Below are positions 33,383 through 44,046 of a stretch of DNA of 64,000 nucleotides, in pieces. The DNA comes from CAVPHV01 sp963821095 (GTDB taxonomy: Bacteria > Actinomycetota > Acidimicrobiia > Spongiisociales > UBA5794). Position 1 is the first letter of the stretch. Every line of letters begins with the position of its first letter. The position numbers and the translations under genes are program-made. The stretch covers positions 43,907-107,906 of the forward strand of contig CAWGCJ010000012.1 of assembly GCA_963821095.1 (NCBI GenBank), given 5' to 3'. The notes beneath the pieces were generated by a model. It saw only the letters and a program-made list of their open reading frames with translations, searched no databases and was not told where the DNA came from.

Positions 33383-35647
33383 CTAGCCGAACGGTGTGAA
33401 ACCCGGGGGTGGCGGGTTGCACAGCGCGACGGTCCGTGATCGGAAGGTGTTCCGTAGCGAGAGCAGAGTTGGATCAGACGCCCGGTTCTCGAGCTGGTAC
33501 GGGTCGTTGGCGACGGCGTAGAGTTCTTCTTCGCCGGTGGCGTATTGCACGTAGAGATGATCCTTGGTGCGCACCGCACAGTAGGTGGGGACCTGGGTGA
33601 TCAGATGCTCGATCAAGAAATCGGTGCGCCACGGTGCAGGCCCCGGGGTGAGCAGTGGCAGAAGGCTCGAGCCGTCGGCTCCGGGAGCCGTTGTCCCCGC
33701 CAGCGCGGCAAATGTCGGGGCCACGTCGATGGTCAAGACCAGCTCGTCTCGCACGCTCGGGTTCGTCACCAGGGCGTCGTACCGCACGACGAACGGCACT
33801 CTCGCATCCTCGTCGTAAGGGAGCTGTTTGTTGTTGGCCCCCGTCGCTCCCCATCGGTGCTCGCCCCACGAGAAGCCGTTGTCGGACGAGAACACGATCA
33901 TGGTGTTCTCGAGGCGCCCGGTTGCGTCGAGGGCGGCGACGATATCGGCGACGGCATCGTCGACGGCCAGGATCGACCGTAGCTGGAGCCCGCGGATGGA
34001 GTCGATTCGGTTCCGGTTCGACGCAGTGAACGGCAGGAGCGATCTGATGTGGGCCGGCTTGTCCGAGACGTCCGCTTCATCGAAGTTCGGCGGACGGTGG
34101 AGCGGGAGGTTCTGATATGCCGTCGTGTGGCGTGGCGCTGGTGTTGCCGGCTCATGAGGCGCGTAGGGCGCAAACCACAGCATGAGGGGCTGGTCGGCGG
34201 GTGTCGTCTGAATGAACGATACGGCTTGTCCGGCAAACACGTCAGTGGAGTAGTCGGCTGGTGTAGAGCCATAGTGGCTGGTCACGCCGTCGATGCTCAG
34301 GTCGTAGTTGTAGTACTTGCCGCCACCGATGTCGTCGGTCACGAAAGAGACCCACTTGTCCCAACCCGGCGGAACATAGGGAGCTCGTTCCGCCGTCCAG
34401 CCATTGAAGTACTTGCCCATGAAGGCCGTGCGGTATCCGACTCCGTCCAGCCACGTTGCCACCGTGGAGCTGTCACCGAATTGCACCAGAGGCCCGTTGT
34501 CGCCGTCGTTGTGGTAGACACCCGTTCCGTGCGAGTAGGAGCCCTTGAAGGTTGCGGCTCGGCTCGGGCAGCAGAGCGCGTTGACTACGAACCCGTTGGT
34601 GAAGGTGACACCCTCGTCGACCAACAGCTCTTGGACTCTTGGCATCGCCCACAAGGTGTCCCATCGCTGATCGTCCGTGAAGATGAAGACGAGGTCGGGC
34701 TGATCCCCGCTCGGCGGCATCGTGGTGGTTGTGGTTGTTGTCGTTGTCGTCGTGGTGGTCGTGGTTGTCGTTGTGCCGAGGTCTATGGCGAAGCCGGCCC
34801 AGGCTGCGGTTTGGTCCCATTTGCCGGTGCCGTCGACGGCTTGGGCTCCGACGGCGTAGCTTCCTGAGTCGCCGGGGAACGAGTATGACCAGGTGGTGGT
34901 GGCGGCGCCGGGGTTGGTGAGGGTGGCGTTGAGCCAGATGAATGATCCCCAGGTCCCGTTGCCGCGCCACCATTGCAGGGTGTTGCGGTCGCGGATGGCG
35001 ACCCGAACCGCCGTCACCGAAACGTCATCGGTCGCATTGCCGGAGATGCCGACGGGGGTTGCCGAGAACACCTGATTTGGCGCTGGTGTCGCGATGCTGC
35101 CGTTGGGCGGCGCGGTGTCGGTCGTCGGGAGTGTCGTGGTCGTGGTGGTGGGGGAGGTCGTCGTTGTTGTTGTCGTTGTTGTTGTGGTCGTGGTTGTCGT
35201 TGTGCCGAGGTCTATGGCGAAGCCGGCCCAGGCTGCGGTTTGGTCCCATTTGCCGGTGCCGTCGACGGCTTGGGCTCCGACGGCATAGCTTCCTGAGTCG
35301 CCGGGGAACGGGTATGACCAGGTGGTGGTGGCGGCGCCGGGGTTGGTGAGGGTGGCGTTGAGCCAGATGAATGATCCCCAGGTCCCGTTGCCGCGCCACC
35401 ATTGCAGGGTGTTGCGGTCCCGGATGGCGACCCGAACCGCCGTCACCGACTCATCATCGCTGGCGCTACCGATGATCGTTACCGGGGTCTGAGCAAACAC
35501 CTGGTTGGGCTGCGGTGTAGAGATGCTGCCGTTGGGCGGGGCCACATCTACCGCTACTACCGACGCAGGCAGCCAGGCGATCAGCAGGAGGGTCGCTGCG
35601 ATCAGCAACAAGACTCGACCGATCAAAGGGACACGGACCCGCAACAT
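33383..35647 (-). CDS. Secreted sulfatase with two duplicated beta-domains and poly-Thr linkers
   Basis: ATG 35647 gives 754 aa and a clear signal peptide (MLRVRVPLIGRVLLLIAATL, then LLIAWLPASVVAVD); the upstream frame lacks one. Two near-identical ~110-aa beta-sandwich domains follow (each with TAVRVAIRDRNTLQWWRGNG), separated by long Thr runs that look like flexible, possibly glycosylated linkers. The C-terminal ~430 residues are an alkaline-phosphatase-fold sulfatase: VFIFTDDQRWDTL (metal ligands), NALCCPSRAATF (the C-x-P-S-R site for formylglycine conversion) and FSSDNGFSWGEH. It should hydrolyse sulfate esters outside the cell once activated by a formylglycine-generating enzyme. It looks intact. 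Confidence 0.88.
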   Translation of the reverse strand: MLRVRVPLIGRVLLLIAATLLLIAWLPASVVAVDVAPPNGSISTPQPNQVFAQTPVTIIGSASDDESVTAVRVAIRDRNTLQWWRGNGTWGSFIWLNATLTNPGAATTTWSYPFPGDSGSYAVGAQAVDGTGKWDQTAAWAGFAIDLGTTTTTTTTTTTTTTTTSPTTTTTTLPTTDTAPPNGSIATPAPNQVFSATPVGISGNATDDVSVTAVRVAIRDRNTLQWWRGNGTWGSFIWLNATLTNPGAATTTWSYSFPGDSGSYAVGAQAVDGTGKWDQTAAWAGFAIDLGTTTTTTTTTTTTTTTTTTMPPSGDQPDLVFIFTDDQRWDTLWAMPRVQELLVDEGVTFTNGFVVNALCCPSRAATFKGSYSHGTGVYHNDGDNGPLVQFGDSSTVATWLDGVGYRTAFMGKYFNGWTAERAPYVPPGWDKWVSFVTDDIGGGKYYNYDLSIDGVTSHYGSTPADYSTDVFAGQAVSFIQTTPADQPLMLWFAPYAPHEPATPAPRHTTAYQNLPLHRPPNFDEADVSDKPAHIRSLLPFTASNRNRIDSIRGLQLRSILAVDDAVADIVAALDATGRLENTMIVFSSDNGFSWGEHRWGATGANNKQLPYDEDARVPFVVRYDALVTNPSVRDELVLTIDVAPTFAALAGTTAPGADGSSLLPLLTPGPAPWRTDFLIEHLITQVPTYCAVRTKDHLYVQYATGEEELYAVANDPYQLENRASDPTLLSLRNTFRSRTVALCNPPPPGFTPFG
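34762..35020 (-). repeat. Intragenic 259-bp direct repeat, copy 1
   Basis: This matches 35191-35449 with three differences that I can see. It encodes the second copy of the beta-domain of the sulfatase. The two copies sit 429 bp apart. Confidence 0.88.
35191..35449 (-). repeat. Intragenic 259-bp direct repeat, copy 2
   Basis: Partner of 34762-35020, encoding the first beta-domain of the sulfatase. The near identity at DNA level points to a recent duplication or ongoing gene conversion. Confidence 0.88.
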
Positions 35648-35814
35648 CGCGCACCACCCTGTTCCAGTACGACACGACGGCGCAGCGTTGTCTAGGGCCA
35701 TTCGGCTTGAGTCGGGCCACCTTTCGTGGCGCCATGTTTGCGGCAGGAAGCGATGCCACTTGGTGTGGGCCGCCGCCCGTGTTGTCCGCTTGTGGTCTCG
35801 GCACCTCCGCGGGT

Positions 35815-35967
35815 GGCCGGTTCCCTCTCTTCGACGAGCTGGGCAATCTCGAGCTACTCCCGTTTGTACGGATCGAGCATGTCGTTGCCTACAAAGAGAT
35901 CGCGGCGCGACCCAAGGACATCGAGCACTTGCGGTTGGTGAGGGTCTATCGGGAGCGGGAGGTCTAG
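35815..35967 (+). pseudogene. C-terminal fragment resembling a nucleotidyltransferase-type protein
   Basis: The frame ending at 35967 gives FPLFDELGNLELLPFVRIEH then VVAYKEIAARPKDIEHLRLV. The pattern V-x-x-x-K-E-I-A-x-R-P-K-D-x-x-H/D-L is common at the C-terminus of MNT/AbiEii-like nucleotidyltransferases and related proteins. No N-terminal part or start is visible. Confidence 0.35.
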
Positions 35968-36001
35968 GGGCGCGATCGACGCCATCAAGGCGCCGTAGTT
36001 A

Positions 36002-36743
36002 GGGCGGTTTGTCGTTGGTGGTGCCGGCTTCGGTGGCTTGGGTACGGATGGCGCGTTGTTCTACGGCGTGGTTGTACCGTTTTGCTGCGGCTTGGGGGTC
36101 GGTGTTGATGCAGAGGTTCCGTAGCCGGGCGATGAGTTGGCCGGTGGTGAACCTGGGGGCGTCATCAATCACTGCAGTAACGACGTGTCGGGCGGTGTCG
36201 TCGTGGAGGTGGGTGGTGCCATGCACAATGGCTCTTGCGCGGCGGTTGTCGATCACCCCGGCTTGTAACGCGTCGATGATGACGGGGACCCGCCGGATTA
36301 GTTCGAGGGCCATGGCGAGTTCGGTTTCCGCGGCGCGGCGGGTGAGGCGTTGTGCGGCTCTGATTTCGACGGTGGCGGCGTGGGTCTGTGATTCGGGGTC
36401 GTCGAATTCGTCTTCCATGGTGGTCGCGATTGCTTCCATGGCCCGGTAGACCATGGCTTGGTGGTGTGAGGCTTGGCGGTGCTGGGCGCGTAGTACCGCG
36501 ATCTGCTCAAGGCCCGAGATGGTGGAGAGGTCGAGTTGGTCCACCATGGCAGCCAAATGCACGCCGGGGGTACCTGATCGAGCTCTCCCGCCATTCGCTT
36601 CGGGTCGCGGGGTGTTGCCGGGGTAGTGAGTTGAATGATTTCGGCGAGCCGGTTCGACTCCTCAAACGCCGCAAACGACCGAAGTCCTCAACATCGTCGG
36701 GGTCTGCGGTGGGTTCGCCTGGTTGTAGCATGTCGAACATACG
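36002..36743 (-). pseudogene. Broken 13E12/DUF222 (HNH-type) gene
   Basis: Three frames together read MFDMLQPGEPTADPDDVEDF, EESNRLAEIIQLTTPATPRD, then MAGELDQVPP, and VHLAAMVDQLDLSTISGLEQ through AAETELAMALELIRRVPVII and GVIDNRRARAIVHGTTHLHD to RYNHAVEQRAIR. This is the N-terminal DUF222 part of the 13E12 repeat proteins common in actinobacteria, which normally end in an HNH nuclease. Two frameshifts occur (near 36665 and 36553) and the HNH half is missing. Confidence 0.7.
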
Positions 36744-36858
36744 TTCGATGCTATCAACCAGCTACGACACAAAGACCGCTGCGACAACCACCCGATCCGG
36801 GTGACGCCGGCCAAGCCCTGCGCACCTACGCTGACCCTGAACGTCACGGAGGGGCACT

Positions 36859-37104
36859 GTGAGCGAAATCCCACCCGGTTGGCATGCTGATCCAACCGGA
36901 CTTCATTCGTACCGATATTGGGACGGGTCCAATTGGACCAGTCGGGTGAGCATCGGCGGAGCGACCGGTACCGATCCCAATCCGATTGACGGGGACGCGG
37001 CGGCGACACCACCTACGGCCGACTCAGTCGTAGCAGCGGAGATCGTCGAGCCTGTCAGACGGTTCAGGTGGCGCGGCGTGGGGTCTTCCCACCGAGCGAC
37101 CTGA
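36859..37104 (+). CDS. Small DUF2510-domain protein
   Basis: GTG 36859 follows GGAGGGG. The 81-aa product starts with a DUF2510 domain: IPPGWHADPTGLHSYRYWDG then SNWTSRVS. DUF2510 usually heads longer membrane or secreted actinobacterial proteins. Here the rest (PVRRFRWRGVGSSHRAT) is short and hydrophilic, so the gene may be truncated. It converges on the DUF5658 gene. Confidence 0.65.
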   Translation: MSEIPPGWHADPTGLHSYRYWDGSNWTSRVSIGGATGTDPNPIDGDAAATPPTADSVVAAEIVEPVRRFRWRGVGSSHRAT

Positions 37105-37121
37105 AGGGAGATTGGCTTCTC

Positions 37122-37580
37122 CTAGATCGGCAGGCTCTGCCCAATGAACAGGTGGTAGCCGAACAGCACCGCCATTCCGATCATCAGTGCAATCGAGAGC
37201 ACCAGCGCCGACCGGTGGCGTCGGAACGCCCAGATTGCTTCGGAGACGATCATCCCGATCGACATCTTGACGATGCCCGCCCAGACCGGATGGATGTCGA
37301 ACAGCGCCTTCATGAAGGGATTCACCTCGGTGGCCCCCAGCAGCAAGCTCCTGTAGGTCAACACGAGGTCGGCCAGGTTCAGCACGTTGTAGATGACAAG
37401 GACCAGAAGCAGAGTCCTCGGGTTCTCGCGGTAGCTAACCAACATCCGGACGTAGCGGGAGTACAGGCCATCCGAAGAGGGCATCCGCCGATCAAACCCG
37501 GTTCGTTGTTCGGGGTATACCAGTCGGTGGCGCCGGCGTCGGTCTGGACCCCGGCGTTCTCTTGGCGCTTCTATCGCCAC
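37122..37580 (-). CDS. DUF5658-type membrane protein
   Basis: GTG 37580 is chosen because GGAG lies 7 bases before it; the open frame extends 24 codons further. The 152-aa product begins with a basic region with two R-G/F-D-R-R motifs (RRGPDRRRRHRL, RTGFDRRMP). Three membrane helices follow, including NVLNLADLVLTYRSLLLGAT and EVNPFMKALF, the conserved core of DUF5658. Function unknown. It appears complete. Confidence 0.75.
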   Translation of the reverse strand: MAIEAPRERRGPDRRRRHRLVYPEQRTGFDRRMPSSDGLYSRYVRMLVSYRENPRTLLLVLVIYNVLNLADLVLTYRSLLLGATEVNPFMKALFDIHPVWAGIVKMSIGMIVSEAIWAFRRHRSALVLSIALMIGMAVLFGYHLFIGQSLPI

Positions 37581-37709
37581 GTCGCTACTCCGCGTGCTAT
37601 CCGTGTGACGCAGCGTACCTGTCTCGGCTCGGCAATGAACCGCCATCCCCAACTGGGACCGACGGCGGTGTCGCGTCGACCGCTCGCCGCTACGTCGACC
37701 GCGGTCGCC

Positions 37710-39392
37710 TCACTCGCAACCCATTTTCGTCTCGGCCTTGCAGTCGTCGATTCCAGGTCCCCCTTGCGCCTCATCGGTCCCGGGCCCGCCGCGGAGCCGG
37801 TCGTCGCCGGCGCGACCGATGAGCAGGTCGTCACCGTCGATGCCGCGTAGAACGTTGTCGAAGCCGTCGCCACGAAGCACATCGTTGCCGAGCGATCCCC
37901 TGACCCACTCGAGGCTCTCGAGCGTGTCGTTCCCGGATCCGGAAGCAACGCCGGAGTCGAAGTCGAGATCGACGGGACCGGTAACCGATTGATACGTGAC
38001 GCCGTCACGTCCCATGTCCCCGACGACTCGATCATCCCCGCCCATCGGCGCCAACCGGTCGTGGCCGGCGCCGCCGAACAGGCGATCCATGCCCCCGCCT
38101 CCGATCAGGACGTCGTTGCCCTTCCTGCCCATGAGGCGGTCGTCGCCGCTGCCGCCGCACATGATGTCGTGGCCGTCGACGCCATCGAGCACATCGTTGC
38201 CGGTCAACCCGAGGATCACGTCGTTGCCGGAGGTGCCGGTGATGGTGTCGTGGCCGGCCGTGCCGACCTTGGTCGGGATGAGATCCCAGCAGGTCCGCAA
38301 GTGATAGGCGTCAGCCCGGCTATCCGACGTGAGGACGTGGGGTCCCTGCACCGCGAGATAGCGTCCGGTCCCCGGCCCGTCACGTAGGTACCTGGCATAC
38401 CGCCAGACACCGTACGAACTGGCCTGGCTTGGATCGTCAACCCGCGTGTAGACCCACGTGCCACCCGTTGTGGCGTCTCCGACCACCAGGGCCGTGTCGT
38501 GAAGGGCTACGGCATCGCCGAAGTTCTGGGTCGGACGCTTCAGGATCTGAACCCGGCTCCAGGTTGATCCGGTCCAGTGGTACACGTGGACTTTGGCGAC
38601 GTGAGGGGTGTTGGTTCCGGTGATGTCGGGATCACCGACCGCGATCGTGTCACCCCATACCGCAATCCACCCGTCGAGGTACCCGTTGCCGCTCGGTTGG
38701 CCCAACTGCTGCTCGAGTGTCCACGACCCTCCGTTGCGACGGAAGACGTGGACCACGGGATCGCATGGTTCATGGCTGAAGTAGTCGCCAGCGACCAGCA
38801 CATCCTCGTGCAGATCGATGGAATAGCCGAATTCGCACCCGGCGAAGGCTGGTGTAGGGGAGAGGGTTCCCGTGCTGGTCCAAGTTCCGCCGACGAGGTC
38901 GTAGGTCACCACGGTTCCGACTTCCGTCGTCGCTGCGAGCCTCGTGTCCCACAGCGCGAGTCCTCTCCCGTTTGCCTCGTTGATCGTGGCAGTGTGGCCC
39001 CAACTCCCCGCAGCGTATTCGAATACGTGCGCCGAGGCGGCGCCTCCGGCGTGCTGTCCTACGAGGATGACGTCACCGTGAACCTCCACGGCGAAGCCGA
39101 ACCCATCACCGCCTGTGGCGGGTGGCGGCAACGGCGAGCTCAGCGTCTGCTGCCAGACCCAAGCGGCGCCGTTCCAGGTGAGGACATGAGCCTCGCCGGT
39201 GCCGGCCTGCCACTTGTAGTCACCGACCACGGCCGTGACGCCGTCAGTGGCCACATGGAACAGACCTGAGGGTCGAAGGACCTGTTGGGTGCCCCACGGC
39301 TTGACGACCGGAGCCGCCGTCGCCGAGTGCCCACTTGCCACAAGACCAACTACAAACACCAACGCCAATACGGGCCGCCATCGCTTCGCCAT
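37710..39392 (-). CDS. Secreted protein with FG-GAP-like propeller and RTX calcium-binding repeats
   Basis: ATG 39392 follows GAGGTG and gives 560 aa with a signal peptide (RPVLALVFVVGLVASGHSAT). Residues ~40-370 are repeats like DGVTAVVGDY...VHVFRRNGGSW...DTIAVGDPD, typical of FG-GAP/integrin-like propeller blades. The C-terminal ~190 residues are RTX nonapeptides (GTSGNDVILGLTGNDVLDG, GGSGDDRLMGRKGNDVLIGG), which bind calcium and fold outside the cell, and the protein ends in IDDCKAETKMGCE. It probably works at the surface in adhesion or as a structural protein. It lies upstream-adjacent to the surface gene block. Confidence 0.82.
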   Translation of the reverse strand: MAKRWRPVLALVFVVGLVASGHSATAAPVVKPWGTQQVLRPSGLFHVATDGVTAVVGDYKWQAGTGEAHVLTWNGAAWVWQQTLSSPLPPPATGGDGFGFAVEVHGDVILVGQHAGGAASAHVFEYAAGSWGHTATINEANGRGLALWDTRLAATTEVGTVVTYDLVGGTWTSTGTLSPTPAFAGCEFGYSIDLHEDVLVAGDYFSHEPCDPVVHVFRRNGGSWTLEQQLGQPSGNGYLDGWIAVWGDTIAVGDPDITGTNTPHVAKVHVYHWTGSTWSRVQILKRPTQNFGDAVALHDTALVVGDATTGGTWVYTRVDDPSQASSYGVWRYARYLRDGPGTGRYLAVQGPHVLTSDSRADAYHLRTCWDLIPTKVGTAGHDTITGTSGNDVILGLTGNDVLDGVDGHDIMCGGSGDDRLMGRKGNDVLIGGGGMDRLFGGAGHDRLAPMGGDDRVVGDMGRDGVTYQSVTGPVDLDFDSGVASGSGNDTLESLEWVRGSLGNDVLRGDGFDNVLRGIDGDDLLIGRAGDDRLRGGPGTDEAQGGPGIDDCKAETKMGCE

Positions 39393-39527
39393 GAGCACCT
39401 CACCGTTGTCGTTGTCTCGACAGTGTTCCGGTATCCGGCTCAACGCCAGAGTCCGACGTCACAATCTGGCGAATGGGGGTTTCGGCGGATGTCAGCGACG
39501 CCGGTGCGGCTGATATGCGCCAAGACC

Positions 39528-42500
39528 CTAGAGGTCGATGCCGAGGCCGACGATGTAGGGGGTCTTGTCCTTGTACTCGATGTAGACGAGCCAGGGTCGG
39601 CCGAGGGCGTCGGGTTCGAGCGCGAGGTAAAGGAAGTTCTGGCACTCAGACGGGAGGAGCGCAACGGAGGAGTGTGCATTCCTTGGGCTGATCTCCTCAG
39701 TTGCGTCGTAAGCGGTCATGAAGGCGGCCAGGGCGCCCGACCATGACTCGTCGGTGCGGTCTCTGGCGGCAAGTCGTAGGGCCATCGAAGCGGGGACGAA
39801 GCTGACGTCGTGGGCGAGGGCGAGGAGGAGTCCGTCACGGGAGAGCAGCTTCTTGATGCTTTGGCCGTTGCGGAGTCGCTCGACGAATTCGGCAACGAGT
39901 TGTGGTGGGCGTTGGTCTTCCATGAAGGTCCCGATGTCGACCTCTTGGACGAGGTGGTTGGCGTCGATCCAGCCCTTGCCGTTTGCGGTGGTGACCGGGA
40001 TCCAGGCGGCGTTGTTGACTTCCTGGGGTCGGCCGGTGGCGTGGATGGATCGGGCGGTCGGTTGGAATCGGTAGACGATCTCGCTGTCGGTGTTGGGTTC
40101 TTGGTAGGCGATGAGGAAGCCTTCGCGGTGGAGGAGGACGCCGGCGTAGTACCGCTTGCGGCGGGCGGCTACGAAGATTGGTGCGTTGGTGAGCCCTCCG
40201 CCGACGATCACTGAGCCGAGGGCGAGGAGGAGGAAGAACATCGGGACGCGCAGCGCGAGGACCGTCTGCCAGAAGGCGTCTGCCATGAGTGTGACGGACT
40301 GGATGCTGAATCCACCAATGGTGGCGCCTTCGGTTTCTCCAGCGGAGATCTCGACGCCGTCGGGGCCGACGTCGTCGAAGAGATCCTCGCCCGCAGTGAG
40401 GACGGCTTCTGGGATGAGGATGGTGGTTGTGACATCCGTGCTGCCGCCGTTGCCGTCGATCACGGTGTAGGTGATGGTGTCGACGCCGGTTTTGCCGCTG
40501 GTCGGGTCGTAGCTGAGGGAGCGGTGGTCCAAGATGGTGACGGTGCCGAGTGTCGCGACCGAGACTCGTGCGATTCGTAGCGGGTCGCCGTCGACATCGG
40601 TGTCATTCGCGAGGACGGAGAGTTCCATGGGTTGGTAGTCCTCGACGATGAAGGCATCGTCGCCTCCGACCGGAGCGTCGTTGACGGGTCGCACGGTGAT
40701 GCGTACTTCAGTGGAAGCACGCAGCCCGCCGGGGTCTTCAACGGTGTAACGGAAGACGTCCTCGCCGTTGAAGTCGGCCTTCGGCTTGTAGCGCAGCGTG
40801 TTCTTCTCGCTGGTGGGGGTGGTGATGCCGCCGTTACGCGGACTGGTCCAGGCGACCACCGTCAACGGGTAGTTCTCCGGGTCGTGGTCGCTGTCGACAA
40901 CCGGGTCGAAATCGACGTGGCCGTCTTCGTCAACGAAGACTGATTCCGGTTCCGGCTCCGGTGGCTTGTTGATGATGGTGATGTAGACGTCTCCCCAATC
41001 CCGATCGCCGTTCGGGTCCTCAACCTCGTAGGTGAACTGATCGGTACCGGAGGAGCCGGCGTTGTGCCGGTACGTGAACGAACCGTCCGAGTTCAGCGTC
41101 AGCCTGCCCTTGGTGGGCTCGGTATATGCGAAGGCCGACAACGATCCGCCATCAGGATCGCGATCGTTCTCGAGAACGCCCTCGGGTGGCGTGAGAATCC
41201 CACCGAACCCGACCGTGTAGTAGTCATCCACAACGACTGGTGCGCCTGGTGGCGGGTTGCTGACTATCCAGTCAAACGAGGTCGTATCAGAGGCACCGAA
41301 CTCGTCAGAGAGGGTGACGGTCACTGTGTGGGTTGCGGCACTCCCAGGAATCGGCGTGCCGGCGATGACGCCGTAGGTGCTTCCGATCGTCATCCCGGGA
41401 GGGAGACCCCGAGCAGCCCAGGTCAGGGTGTTGGCTGGCACGTCCGGGTCCGAGCCCTGCATCCGGAGGCTGTCACTCGCGCCCACGGGGGTCTCCTGAT
41501 TGCCTGGGGTTTCCACCACTGGTGGCTGGTTGGTTTCGTTCACGTCGATGGTGACGGTCCGGGTGGCCGACACGTTGGTTGCCGACGGGCCGACCAGGGC
41601 ATTGTCGCTGACGGTGATCGAGAAGCGGTGGGTGCGCGGACCCTGCGCTTCAGCCGGTGTCCACGTGAAGACCCCGGTGTTCGCATCGATCGAAGCGCCA
41701 AATGGCGGATCGATGAGCGCGAACGTCAACGTGTTGGCGGGACGGTCTCGGTCGGTGGCGACCGCGGTGAAGGTCAGGGTTGTTCCCTCATCGACCGTCT
41801 GTTGCGAGATGGGTTCGAGCACGGGAGCGACGTTGGTTTCGGTGACGGTGATCGTCACAGACTCACGATCCTCGAGACCACCGGAATCGGTCGCCACGAC
41901 GTCGAAGGTAAAGCTGCCGGGGCCCTGCGCTTCGGTCGGAGTCCAGAAGAACGCCCCACTGGCTGCATCGATGACGGCTCCTGAGGGGCTGCCGGCCAAG
42001 CGGTACGTCACGGCCGACGCCGGGATGTCCGGGTCGGTCGCCGAAGCGGTGAACGAGGCCGCGGTCAATTCGCTGACCGTCACATCGGCGATCGGAGCGA
42101 GCACCGGCGGCCTCGGCGCCTCCGTCACGGTGATCTGCACGGTCATCTGATCGGTGCGGCCAGTTGTGTCGGTTACGACAACATCGAACGACCTGATGCT
42201 TGGTCCCTGCCCCTCGGTCGGTCTCCACGTGATGGTTCCGGCTGCGGCGTCGATGGCAACGCCAAACGGTGCCCCGTTGAGGCTGAACACGAGGGTCTCG
42301 CCGGCATCCGGGTCGGTTGCTGTGACGGGGAACGATCCGGTGGTGAGCTCGACGACCGTCCACGGCCCTGCTGCCGACAACACCGGGGCGTCCGGCATCG
42401 GTTGCACGGTCACAACGACGGAAGCGCTGGAGGTGGCGCCGGACGGGTCGGTCACGGTGTAGTCGAATCCGTCGGTGCCGTTCCAGTTGGGGTCGGGGGT

Positions 42501-44046
42501 GTAGGTGGCGCCGCCGCCGGCGAAGGTCACGGTGCCGTGCAGGCCGTTGGTGGCCGAGGTGATGACCAGCGCCGAGCCGTCCGGGTCCGTGTCGTTGCCG
42601 ACCACGTTGATGCCGAGCGGTACGTCCTCGGAGGTCAGGGCAGTGTCGTCGGTTGCGATTGGAGCCCGGTTGGTGTTCGTGACGATCCAGAGGAAATTCG
42701 CTGAGGCGGACCTCGCCGGCACTCCGTTGTCGGTGACGGTGACGCTGACAGTGTGCGGCGAGCCGGCGGCGGCATCAAAGCCGATCGTGCCCGTGATCTG
42801 GCCGCTGGTCGGGCTGATCGAGAGGCCTGTCGGCAAGCCGGTGGCCGACCACGTCACCGCATTGGCGGGAATGTCGCCGGCGTCATCGGCGGGGACGAAG
42901 ACGGCGACGGATTCGTTCTCAGCATTCGTCTGATCGCCGGGGGAGAGCACGTGGGGAGCGGCATTCACCTCGCCGACTGTGACAACGAAGCCGACGCCGG
43001 CATTGGCGCCCGCTCCGTCATCGACGTTGAGCATGAGGTTGTAGGTTCCCGGCCCCTGGGCCTCTGTCGGTGTCCACGTGAAGACACCCGTGGTCGGGTC
43101 GATGGCGGCGCCGGCAGGTGCCCCGGTGATCCCGTAGGTCAGCGTGTTGGCGGGGCGGTCGACGTCAGACCCGGCCGCGGTGAAGGTGATCAAGGTGCGC
43201 TCGTCGCCGGTCACGGTGCCGGGATCGGTGACGGTCGGGGGAGCATTGACCTCAGCCACGGTAACGGTGATGGTCTGGAGATCGGTCCGGGTGGGCGTGC
43301 CCGCATCACCGACGACCACGTTGAACGTGAAGACGCCAGGCCCTTGGGTCTCGGTCGGTGTCCAGGTGAACCCGCCGGTCGGGCTGATGGCGGCGCCGGC
43401 GGGGGCTCCGGCGAGCGTGAAGGTGAGCACGTCGGTCGGGTCCGGATCGGTCGCGGTTGCCGTGAAGGCGAGGAGCGTCAACTCGTCGACGGTTTGGTTG
43501 GCGATGAAGTCGAGCGTTGGGGCGGCATTGACTACCTGCACCGTCCTGTTTGCCGTGGTGATGTTGCCGGACGAATCGGCCACGGAGTAGACGACCGAAT
43601 AGGTGCCGAGCGTGGTCGTGTCGACGCCGGCCGCATTGATGACGATCGCTGCGCTGAGGTTTCCGTCGTGGGCGTCGCTGGCCGTGGCGCCGAGTTCAAC
43701 GTACGGCGAGCCGACCTCGATGATCTGGGGATTGGCGCCGATGAGGGTGATGACTGGTGGGGTGGTGTCGATGACGTTGACGGTGCGGGTGACTTCGGTG
43801 GCGGGGTGGCCTTGGGAGTCGGTGACGTTGTAGGTCACCGTGTAGGAACCGAGGGTGGACGTATCGACCGGGTTCACCGTGACGATCGCTGCGGTGAGGT
43901 CGCCGTCGCCGGCGTCGAAGGCGGTAGCTCCGGCATCGAGGTAGACCGTGCCGGCTTCGACGTCGATGGGTGAGCTGCCAACCAGGGTGATGACGGGGGC
44001 AACCGTGTCCACCACATTCACGGTGCGGGTGACTTCAGTCGCCGCG
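39528..44046 (-). pseudogene. C-terminal third of giant adhesin-like protein, membrane-anchored
   Basis: This is the third frame of one very long gene. The coherent frame enters near 44046, after a one-base difference (GCGATTACC here, GCGTTACC in other repeat copies). It holds the last DUF5011-type repeats, then several dystroglycan/Put_Ig-like domains (VDELTLLAFTATATDPDP, TWTPTEAQGPG) and VCBS/cadherin-like domains (NDTDPDGSALVITS, NDTDVDGDPLRIARV). A membrane helix follows (MFFLLLALGSVIVGGG, ~40190-40260), then a region with a bacterial-SH3-like stretch (TANGKGWIDANHLVQEVD) and a C-terminal domain ending GLGIDL. The short domain after the helix is likely cytoplasmic. A stop in this frame upstream of 44462 shows it cannot be translated alone. 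Confidence 0.7.

Noticed and set aside
39444..39471. Inverted repeat CGCCAGA/TCTGGCG after the adhesin stop
   Set aside because: A 7-bp stem with a 14-base loop and no U-tract is too weak to call a terminator.
42753..43973. 406-aa plus-strand ORF opposite the adhesin
   Set aside because: It is the complement of Ig-like repeats in GC-rich DNA, has a repetitive low-complexity Gly/Asp/Val translation, and has no ribosome site.
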